Source: an uncultured Candidatus Saccharibacteria bacterium (GTDB lineage: Bacteria > Patescibacteria > Saccharimonadia > Saccharimonadales > UBA1547). Taken from it: 5,602 bases of DNA. Position numbers and translations under genes: made by a program. Under the pieces are notes generated by a model. It ran no database searches. It was not told the DNA's origin and was given only the letters and a program-made list of their open reading frames with translations. Location of the stretch: the NCBI GenBank assembly GCA_946886635.1, contig CAMPIW010000028.1:1-5602 (forward strand), in the 5' to 3' direction. Each line of letters starts with the position of its first letter. Position 1 is the stretch's first letter. Shown here piece by piece: positions 1 through 5,529 of this stretch.

Positions 1-18
1 GTACCACGCATAGAATAT

Positions 19-47
19 AAAACCGCCCCTGTTAAGAGGCGGTTTTT
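19..47 (+). terminator. Rho-independent terminator of an upstream unit
   Basis: A nine-base arm AAAACCGCC (19-27) is the exact reverse complement of GGCGGTTTT (38-46), with a ten-base loop and a run of five T at 43-47. The loop can be shortened by two further pairs (C29-G36, T30-A35). Because A-rich sequence lies on the left arm, the hairpin could also work for transcripts coming from the right. It sits upstream of the sortase promoter, so it most likely ends a gene or RNA lying off the left edge and insulates the sortase gene from it. Confidence 0.85.
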
Positions 48-84
48 GCAATAAAGAACTCTCGCTCTAACATCTTAAGTACTG

Positions 85-90
85 TACAAT
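85..90 (+). promoter_or_regulatory. Putative -10 box (TACAAT) of the sortase gene
   Basis: TACAAT matches the sigma-70 -10 consensus at five of six positions and lies 22 bases before the ATG at 113. A start site about seven bases downstream would give a leader of roughly 15-18 nt. No good -35 is seen at the usual spacing (61-66 is only CTCGCT). A weak purine stretch, GGTAAG at 98-103, is the only ribosome-binding-site candidate. The box lies just after the 19-47 terminator, which supports an independent transcription start here. Confidence 0.5.
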
Positions 91-112
91 AAAAGACGGT
101 AAGAATATTGAT

Positions 113-1309
113 ATGAATCCAAATGATGGTAGTCGGAGTGGGGGCTCGCCGAATCCTCGCACTCCTCAAGAAGAACAGTCGGCAACTGCAAACGTAATCC
201 GTTCGCAGATTAATGCGCTGTATGGTGACCGGCCTGTTGCCACACCAACGCGTGATCAAGACGATATTAATCCCTACGACCGTACACACCAACCGCATCC
301 GCAGCCCCAAGCTGAACAATGGAAAACTTATCACAGTGCTTGGCAAAATTACTACCAAAAGTACTACGAAGCCTACTATGCACACCAGCAAAAGCAACAG
401 TCTCAACAACCACAGCAAGCGGTACAGCAGCCACAACAAACCCTACAAACCCAACAATCGCAAATTACGGGTATCTTTACTCAACAAACCGACGCTGAAG
501 CAACGGCCGAAGATTTATCAAGAGACCAAGCGCTATTTGAACTTCGCCAAAAACTCCTTGGTAAAGTCCGAAAACAAGCAAAAACAATCAGGAAGAGTAA
601 GCATTTTATTCCAATCGCTGCTTCGCTTGCAGTTGTGCTGATTTTTGTTTTCTTGCAGTACAACAGCGTTCTTATCGCAACCGTTAATGCCTATGTATCA
701 CCCGGTGCAATTGATCCGCAAAATATTGTTATTGACCCAACCGGCGACAGCTCAGTAAGTGCCGACCCACGCCTTATTATTCCTAAAATTAATGTTGATG
801 TTCCGGTTGTATACGGGGTAGGGAACGACCACGAATCGCAAATGAAAGCTATGGAAAAAGGTGTGGCACATTTTGGTATTCCGGGCGCCAATAGTCGCCC
901 CGGCGAAATAGGCAATACCGTCCTCTCGGGGCACAGTAGTAACGACCTATTTGATACAGGAGATTACAAATTTATCTTTGCACAACTTGAAAAGCTTGCC
1001 GTTGGCGACACGGTGTACGCTAACTACGAAAGTAAACGCTATACCTACGTTATTACCAAAACAGAAGTAGTGAAGCCAACCCAAGTAAATAAACTTATTT
1101 ACCCAACCGATAAGCCAGTACTCACGCTCATTACCTGTACGCCACTGGGTACGTCACTCAACCGTTTGCTTGTAACAGCCGAACAAGTGAGTCCCGACCC
1201 AGCAGAAGCGGCCAAGGCCCCTGCAGGTAGTGGCGAAAGCGGTGACAATACTGAACTTCCTGGCGGAACCTCACCAAGTATTCTCGAACGATTGTTTGGC
1301 GCTCGTTAA
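113..1309 (+). CDS. Membrane-anchored sortase with long Gln/Tyr-rich cytoplasmic N-terminus
   Basis: This encodes a 398-aa cysteine transpeptidase of the sortase family, enzymes that cleave a sorting motif in secreted proteins and join them to the cell envelope or to each other. Residues 1-164 are hydrophilic and low-complexity: Pro/Ser/Asn-rich start, a Tyr-rich segment at 73-89, a Gln-rich segment at 92-117, then a charged stretch. One hydrophobic segment at about 165-182 follows basic residues (KTIRKSKH), which suggests N-in/C-out topology. The sortase fold spans about 218-357. The expected catalytic triad is present: His274 in LSGHSSND, Cys342 in TLITCTP, and Arg351 in LNRLLV. A 40-residue Pro/Ala/Gly/Glu-rich tail follows. 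At 398 aa it is much longer than the usual 200-280 aa, because of the N-terminal head. The sortase class cannot be fixed by eye; there is no class C-type lid motif before the domain. No substrate gene is visible nearby. The ATG at 113 is chosen because it follows the promoter directly and the low-complexity head is in frame throughout. Confidence 0.93.
   Translation: MNPNDGSRSGGSPNPRTPQEEQSATANVIRSQINALYGDRPVATPTRDQDDINPYDRTHQPHPQPQAEQWKTYHSAWQNYYQKYYEAYYAHQQKQQSQQPQQAVQQPQQTLQTQQSQITGIFTQQTDAEATAEDLSRDQALFELRQKLLGKVRKQAKTIRKSKHFIPIAASLAVVLIFVFLQYNSVLIATVNAYVSPGAIDPQNIVIDPTGDSSVSADPRLIIPKINVDVPVVYGVGNDHESQMKAMEKGVAHFGIPGANSRPGEIGNTVLSGHSSNDLFDTGDYKFIFAQLEKLAVGDTVYANYESKRYTYVITKTEVVKPTQVNKLIYPTDKPVLTLITCTPLGTSLNRLLVTAEQVSPDPAEAAKAPAGSGESGDNTELPGGTSPSILERLFGAR
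386..463 (+). repeat. Degenerate 9-bp coding repeat giving QQx tripeptides
   Basis: Inside the sortase gene, codons 92-117 read as successive QQx tripeptides (QQK, QQS, QQP, QQA, then QQP, QQT and so on), with 16 Gln in 26 residues. Gln is encoded by a mixture of CAA and CAG, and the third residue varies, so the repeat is maintained more at protein than at DNA level. The segment lies in the predicted cytoplasmic head, probably disordered or coiled. The opposite strand here is open and reads as Leu-rich hydrophobic protein, which is only the mirror of CAA/CAG codons. Confidence 0.75.
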
Positions 1310-1311
1310 CT

Positions 1312-2784
1312 TTAACTAAGAATCATTTTAACGCGTTGTAGGTGATAGCCTGTATCGCTTTTCCCAACCGCGTAGAAGAAGCGACCATTTTGGCTCAGGC
1401 TAGCGTCAAACCCAGGGGCAACATCCATAATTGCGTAGGTATTTATACCATTAAAGTCACGCATTTTTAGAACGCCGTTATCATCGCTCCAAAGGTGAGC
1501 GACATCAAGCCATTTTAGAGTTGACGCTGGTGTACCTGACTTAAGGGTCATAGCGCCAACATCAGTTCGAAGATGTTCAATTTCATAGCTCTTAAATGAT
1601 TCACCCGACTGGGCAAGCACATAGTCACCGTCGGGGCTTATTGAAAGCGCTGATACCGCACCAGTAAGCTCGAGTGTGGCAAACTTGGCAAGGCTACTGT
1701 TATCTTGGTTGCTAGAGCTTGGGTAATCTCCCCTCAAAATCGTTACCGTATTTCCTTCAGCGATTGCGACGTAATCTTTACTAAAGTAGCGTCCGGTAGC
1801 AATCATAAGGACCGCGTCGGTAGAGCTTGTCGAATGAAGTACGTGCGCCGATTCATCGCCGTCGCGGTACACACCGGCAACGCGTTTCGTTACATCGGTC
1901 GTGTCAGTACCAACATAACTAATAATTTTATTATCAAAAATTTTAAATGAATCGACGTGAGTAATAAATGCGCGCGAAATTGTACCAGCCGATAAATCAA
2001 GTTTGCGAATCGCGCCGTCAGTTGCTAGCCCATACAAAATTTTTCCACTTGTTCCGGCAAATTTTAGATTCTTAAATTCAACGCCAAGTAACCGTGTAAC
2101 GTTAATCGTTTCGTCAGCATTTTGGGTATCAACCACGAGCCATTCGGTTTTATCGTCGTACATATGTTTCACAAGAACATACCGACTCCCGCTATCCCAC
2201 GAAGTAATTCCAAACGAATGAGTAACATCTTCTGTCGTTGGTTCGCTATACGCCTCTGCAGGAATAGTAATGCTTTCACTTCCCACTTCTTCAGAGCGAA
2301 GATCAACTAACTGGAAGATTGGCATGTCGACTTTTTCCTGAGCAAGTGCCCACTTTCTATCTTCTGAAATAACCAGCCCAGAAAGCGTCTCGTAATCCGT
2401 GACAGTTGTGACGGGAAGTTCTTTAGGAACAAGGCGAGTATAATCTAACCAGGTTAATGTCCCAGCAGTTAAATCGAGTGTTCTGAACCAATCTTCATAA
2501 CCATTTTTTGACATTTTAACCGTGTGGGTACCGGCAATAACCGTTTGCTTGTTGGGCGTGCGGCTTCCTATGTAGCGGTCATCAACTGTAACGTCAGCAC
2601 CATTTGGCATAGAATCAAACTGCAGAAGCGCACCCTGTTCAAGCCGACCATTGCCACTATCGAGACGATACCCTAGCATAAACAAAATTGTCACCGCGGC
2701 AAGAATAATAACCGCTAGGGTTGCGATGCTCGACAATATTACGCGTCGAATAATGAATTGTTTTTTCGAAGGCTTCTTAAACAT
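1312..2784 (-). CDS. PEGA-domain membrane protein with C-terminal beta-propeller-like region
   Basis: This encodes a 490-aa protein of unknown function. A basic N-terminus (MFKKPSKKQFIIRR) leads into one membrane helix at about 14-38, so the rest is predicted to lie outside the cytoplasm. Residues about 52-118 form a PEGA domain: PNGA at 60-63 in place of the name-giving PEGA, then V65-x-VDD, a G-x-x-TP element (TP at 76-77), AGTH at 84-87 and NGY at 94-96. From about 125 onward are beta-strand repeats typical of a propeller. Similar blade elements occur at 138-149 (VISEDRKWALAQ), 381-392 (SISPDGDYVLAQ) and 462-474 (SLSQNGRFFYAVG). PEGA domains are generally found in surface or envelope proteins, so a scaffold or binding role is plausible, but no enzymatic residues are evident. 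The frame is open up to 2955, but starts further upstream would overlap the divergent gene and its promoter. The ATG at 2796 would lie upstream of the predicted transcription start, so 2784 is preferred. It converges on the sortase gene with a 2-bp gap. Confidence 0.88.
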   Translation of the reverse strand: MFKKPSKKQFIIRRVILSSIATLAVIILAAVTILFMLGYRLDSGNGRLEQGALLQFDSMPNGADVTVDDRYIGSRTPNKQTVIAGTHTVKMSKNGYEDWFRTLDLTAGTLTWLDYTRLVPKELPVTTVTDYETLSGLVISEDRKWALAQEKVDMPIFQLVDLRSEEVGSESITIPAEAYSEPTTEDVTHSFGITSWDSGSRYVLVKHMYDDKTEWLVVDTQNADETINVTRLLGVEFKNLKFAGTSGKILYGLATDGAIRKLDLSAGTISRAFITHVDSFKIFDNKIISYVGTDTTDVTKRVAGVYRDGDESAHVLHSTSSTDAVLMIATGRYFSKDYVAIAEGNTVTILRGDYPSSSNQDNSSLAKFATLELTGAVSALSISPDGDYVLAQSGESFKSYEIEHLRTDVGAMTLKSGTPASTLKWLDVAHLWSDDNGVLKMRDFNGINTYAIMDVAPGFDASLSQNGRFFYAVGKSDTGYHLQRVKMILS

Positions 2785-2798
2785 AGTCCGTTCCATAA

Positions 2799-2807
2799 AG
2801 TATATCA
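2799..2807 (-). promoter_or_regulatory. Extended -10 promoter of the PEGA-protein gene
   Basis: Read on the minus strand, the bases are TGATATACT: a TG, one spacer base and TATACT, i.e. an extended -10 element. A start about seven bases downstream falls near 2792, leaving a leader of only about 8 nt before the ATG at 2784. That leader (AACGGACT) contains no strong Shine-Dalgarno. The minus-strand hexamer 17 bp further upstream (2827-2822, TCGTAA) is a poor -35, as is usual for extended -10 promoters. This placement decides the start codon of the gene. Confidence 0.6.
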
Positions 2808-2909
2808 AAACTATGATGATATTACGATTAAAATTAGGGTTGCATAAGCGTCTTGTTGGTTCTAGTATAGAGAGTAACACTGTGTGGGGGTAACGTATCA
2901 CCACCTGTA

Positions 2910-2932
2910 TATAATGCGAGAACCTGCGAGGT
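2910..2932 (+). promoter_or_regulatory. -10 box and ribosome binding site of the basic membrane-protein gene
   Basis: TATAAT at 2910-2915 is a perfect -10 hexamer. No -35 is seen at 15-19 bp upstream, where the sequence is G-rich. Transcription would start near 2921-2922, giving a leader of about 22 nt. GAGGT at 2928-2932 is a good Shine-Dalgarno core, 11 bases before the ATG at 2944. This is the only gene of the four with a convincing ribosome binding site, which supports that start. The repeated TGCGAG overlaps the expected transcription start. Confidence 0.6.
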
Positions 2933-2943
2933 AAATAGAATTC

Positions 2944-4035
2944 ATGGCACCCCACAAAACTGTCACCATAAACGGACGCGCTTACGACGCCGTCACTGGT
3001 CTTCCTGTTGAGCCTATCTCAGTTACAAACCCTGATAAAACATCTATTAAAAAGACACCTACACCGGCACCGGCCAAAAAGCCTGCGCCAAAAGTAAACC
3101 GTGGTACAGCTACTTCTGAAATGGTACATAGCTCAATGCAACGCTCGCAAACACTCATTCGCCGTGCTACAAAAAAACCTGCAGTACCAAATAAGCCAAT
3201 TACAAAGCGCTCATCACCGGGCCGCCATATGGATATTGCAAAAAGCACGAGTGTCGCTCGTTTTGCTGCGCATCCAAAAGTAGAAGCACCGGCACCAGTA
3301 GCAACGACTGCTACAAAAACAACAAAAGCTCCTTCAAAATTTAAGCGAAAGCCAGTAAAGCCAACAAAGTCAGCTGCGTCAAAAGTCGATACACCAGCTC
3401 GTATTCATCCACTTGCGCAGCGCGCCCTTCATCGAAATGAAGCTAAAAAACCGGTCGCCGCAGCCGCCGCACCAGGCACTGCAAAAGAAATTAAAGATGC
3501 AGCAATTTCAAAAGCGTTGGCTACACCAACTCCAAAGTCAAAAACGGTCACAAAAAAGAACGCAAAAGGTCGCGAAAAAAACCTCCGAAAATTCGTTATT
3601 ATTGGAGCGATTGCACTTGTCGTCATTGCCGCATTGTATGCAGCGTGGCGATTTATTCCAAACATTTCAGTGAGTATTGCGGCTGCTCAGGCAGGCATTG
3701 AAGCCTCGTACCCTGAATACACGCCCGATGGCTTTTCACTGAGTCAACCGGTAACGTACAGCGAAGGCGAAGTTGACTTAAAGTTTACTTCTAACAGCAA
3801 CGATCACTATTACACCGTTTCCCAAGCACGGAGTTCATGGGACTCATCAGCCGTGCTCGATAAAGTTATCACACCAGCGGCTGGTGCAAATTACGTTACT
3901 ACTAAAGAACGTGGCCTTACTATCTACACCTACGACATGAGTGCTGCGTGGGTGAATGGCGGTATTTTATACCAAATTGACAGCAATGCACCACTTTCTG
4001 GTGATCAAATTCGCCGAATCGCAACCAGCCTTTAA
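2944..4035 (+). CDS. Single-pass membrane protein: basic Lys/Ala/Pro-rich cytoplasmic half, DUF4367-like outer domain
   Basis: This encodes a 363-aa protein of unknown function. Residues 1-216 are low-complexity and very basic, with about 47 Lys+Arg against 11 Asp+Glu, and rich in Ala, Pro, Thr and Ser, resembling a histone H1 tail. Less repetitive patches stand out in it: VTINGRAYDAVTGLPV at 7-22, RSQTLIRRA at 67-75, GRHMDIAKSTSVARFA at 93-108, and IHPLAQRAL at 154-162. One membrane helix lies at about 217-236. With the basic side on the N-terminus, the positive-inside rule places the tail in the cytoplasm and the rest outside. Residues 237-363 form a small alpha/beta domain with YPEYTPDGF (256-264), LKFTSN (279-284), AAWVNGGILYQI (334-345) and a final helix, a pattern like DUF4367 domains. 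That family link is by eye and unverified. The ATG at 2944 follows a good ribosome binding site. gltX follows on the same strand after 51 bp. Confidence 0.85.
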   Translation: MAPHKTVTINGRAYDAVTGLPVEPISVTNPDKTSIKKTPTPAPAKKPAPKVNRGTATSEMVHSSMQRSQTLIRRATKKPAVPNKPITKRSSPGRHMDIAKSTSVARFAAHPKVEAPAPVATTATKTTKAPSKFKRKPVKPTKSAASKVDTPARIHPLAQRALHRNEAKKPVAAAAAPGTAKEIKDAAISKALATPTPKSKTVTKKNAKGREKNLRKFVIIGAIALVVIAALYAAWRFIPNISVSIAAAQAGIEASYPEYTPDGFSLSQPVTYSEGEVDLKFTSNSNDHYYTVSQARSSWDSSAVLDKVITPAAGANYVTTKERGLTIYTYDMSAAWVNGGILYQIDSNAPLSGDQIRRIATSL

Positions 4036-4067
4036 TATAAGTTCGCTTTCTCATTCTCCAGAGGTAG

Positions 4068-4076
4068 TGCTATACT
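4068..4076 (+). promoter_or_regulatory. Extended -10 promoter of gltX, giving a near-leaderless mRNA
   Basis: TGCTATACT is a textbook extended -10 (TG, one base, TATACT). A weak -35, TTCTCA at 4048-4053, lies 17 bp upstream. Only ten bases (4077-4086) separate the box from the ATG at 4087, so a start at about A4083 leaves a leader of about 4 nt with no room for a Shine-Dalgarno. Although gltX lies only 51 bp behind the previous gene on the same strand, this box argues for its own transcription. Readthrough from 2944-4035 remains possible because no terminator is seen between them. Confidence 0.6.
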
Positions 4077-4086
4077 AATAGTAATT

Positions 4087-5529
4087 ATGACGACTGTTCG
4101 AACTCGATTTGCCCCAAGTCCTACTGGATTTATGCACGTGGGCGGTGTACGCACCGCACTATTTGCGTGGCTTCTTGCAAGGCAGTCAAAGCCAGCAGGT
4201 GCATTTATTCTTCGCATTGAAGATACCGATAAAGTCCGCGAAGTAGCGGGGAGCATTGCCCAAATTGAAAATAGTTTAAAATGGCTCGGCATCGCCTGGG
4301 ACGAAGGTATCGATCAAGGCGGGCCGCACGCGCCATACAAGCAATCTGAACGACTTGAAATTTACAAAGAATGGGCGCAAAAACTTATTGACAGCGGGCG
4401 CGCGTATGCTGACCCGTACAGCCAAGCCGAACTTGAAACATTTCGCGATCAAGCTAAGGCCGAAAAACGTCCGTTTTTGTACCGCGACCATCGCCCAGAA
4501 AATCCGCCAATTTGGGACGGATCACAGCCACTTCGTTTTAAGTCTGACCCAAAACCATACACCTGGACCGATGCCGTTATGGGTACACTTTCAACAGCCG
4601 AAGATGCCGTTGATGATTTTATTCTCATGAAAAGCGACGGCTATCCGACGTATAATTTCTGCCATATTGTCGACGATGCCATTATGGGTATTACGCACGT
4701 TCTTCGTAGCCAAGAGTTTATAAGTTCGACGCCAAAATTCTTAAACTTATACGAAGCTATTGGTGTTGAGCGCCCAACGCTCGCAACACTTCCATTTGTT
4801 ATGGCAATAGACGGCAAAAAGAAGCTTGGTAAACGCGACGGTGCAAAGGACATCCTTGAATACGGCAAAGAAGGATACCTTCCCGAAGCAATGGCAAATT
4901 TCTTGGCAACCTTGGGCTGGAACGACGGCACAGAACAGGAAATATTTACTATAAACGAGCTTATTGAAAAGTTTTCACTTGACCGTGTTCAAAAAAGCCC
5001 AGCACGCTTTGACGAACAGCGCCTGCTTTGGCTCAACGGCCAACACATACGCCTACTAAGCCTCGACGAACTATACGAACGCGTTGTTAATTTCTGGCCA
5101 ACAGCTGCTGACGCCGCAAATAAAGAAAGCAAAAAAGAAATTCTTGCGCTCGTTCAAGATCGCTTAAAAACGCTTGCCGATTTACCAATTCTTACCAGTT
5201 ACTTTTTTGAAACACCATCCATTGATCTAGAAATGATTGCAGGCAACAAACAACTTTCTAAACTATCAGACGATGAAATCATTTCACTCCTTAACGACAG
5301 TCACGAAGCGCTTTCGAACTCAGAGTTTACCGCCGAAGCAATTCAAGAAACGCTCAATACACTACTTGAAACAACCGGTCAAAAACCTGGAATCCTGTTC
5401 AGTTTAATTCGCCTCGTCGTATCATGGGCGCCATTCAGCCCCGCACTAAATGAAACTTTGGCAACTCTTGGCAAAGAACAAACACTTGAGCGTTTAAAAA
5501 CAAGTATCGAAGCTATCAACTCTAAATAG
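4087..5529 (+). CDS. gltX: Glutamyl-tRNA synthetase
   Basis: This is a class I aminoacyl-tRNA synthetase that charges tRNA(Glu) with glutamate using ATP, in the cytoplasm. The 480-aa length is normal for bacterial GluRS, so the gene looks complete. Motifs in order: RFAPSPTGFMHVGG at 7-20, containing the HIGH-type signature (His17-Val-Gly-Gly20); LRIEDTD at 42-48; WLGIAWDEG at 66-74; the catalytic-domain segment around residues 178-210 (DGYPTYNF, DDAIMGITHVLR); the KMSKS-type loop KLGKRDGA at 246-253; and a helical anticodon-binding domain from about 300 to the end, with the late TGQKPG...LFSLIR element (430-442). The usual Ser of the KLSKR loop is Gly248. The protein has a single Cys (Cys192), so the Cys-based zinc site known in some GluRS is absent. 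If the genome lacks GlnRS, as is usual in related bacteria, this enzyme would also charge tRNA(Gln) for GatCAB. That is inference. The ATG at 4087 begins directly before the conserved TRFAPSPTG block. Confidence 0.97.
   Translation: MTTVRTRFAPSPTGFMHVGGVRTALFAWLLARQSKPAGAFILRIEDTDKVREVAGSIAQIENSLKWLGIAWDEGIDQGGPHAPYKQSERLEIYKEWAQKLIDSGRAYADPYSQAELETFRDQAKAEKRPFLYRDHRPENPPIWDGSQPLRFKSDPKPYTWTDAVMGTLSTAEDAVDDFILMKSDGYPTYNFCHIVDDAIMGITHVLRSQEFISSTPKFLNLYEAIGVERPTLATLPFVMAIDGKKKLGKRDGAKDILEYGKEGYLPEAMANFLATLGWNDGTEQEIFTINELIEKFSLDRVQKSPARFDEQRLLWLNGQHIRLLSLDELYERVVNFWPTAADAANKESKKEILALVQDRLKTLADLPILTSYFFETPSIDLEMIAGNKQLSKLSDDEIISLLNDSHEALSNSEFTAEAIQETLNTLLETTGQKPGILFSLIRLVVSWAPFSPALNETLATLGKEQTLERLKTSIEAINSK

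Larger units (their letters stand above)
2785..2943. other. Divergent intergenic region with back-to-back promoters
   Basis: These 159 bp separate the PEGA-protein gene (leftward) from the basic membrane-protein gene (rightward) and must hold both control regions. Besides the two best -10 boxes (listed separately) there is a second minus-strand TATACT at 2869-2864, lacking the TG, which would give a leader of about 73 nt. A weak plus-strand pair, TTGCAT (2840-2845) and TAGTAT (2863-2868), has 17-bp spacing. Short direct repeats are present: GTAAC at 2874-2878 and 2890-2894, and TGCGAG at 2915-2920 and 2925-2930. No hairpin, riboswitch or small gene is evident. Confidence 0.6.

Noticed and set aside
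1..13. Left-edge bases as the end of a tRNA (CCA at 4-6) or of a gene stopping at TAG (11-13)
   Set aside because: Only a few bases are available before the edge; neither an acceptor stem nor a reading frame can be tested.
32..439. Minus-strand 135-codon open frame with a very Leu-rich hydrophobic start
   Set aside because: It is the mirror of the CAA/CAG- and TAC-rich codons of the sortase head. Poly-Gln coding DNA reads as Leu-rich on the opposite strand. It also spans the terminator and the sortase promoter, and has no family resemblance.
1220..1227. Palindrome CCTGCAGG in the sortase gene
   Set aside because: An eight-base palindrome within coding sequence, without a stem extension or T-run; looks like chance.
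1256..1270. LPGGT near the sortase C-terminus as a possible self-sorting signal
   Set aside because: The order is not LPxTG, and the following residues contain no hydrophobic span, so it lacks the tripartite sorting signal. It is part of a Pro/Gly-rich tail.
2785..2955. Extension of the PEGA-protein frame upstream to 2955 or 2796
   Set aside because: The 2955 start overlaps the divergent gene, its promoter and its ribosome binding site, and the added residues look random. The 2796 start lies before the predicted transcription start.
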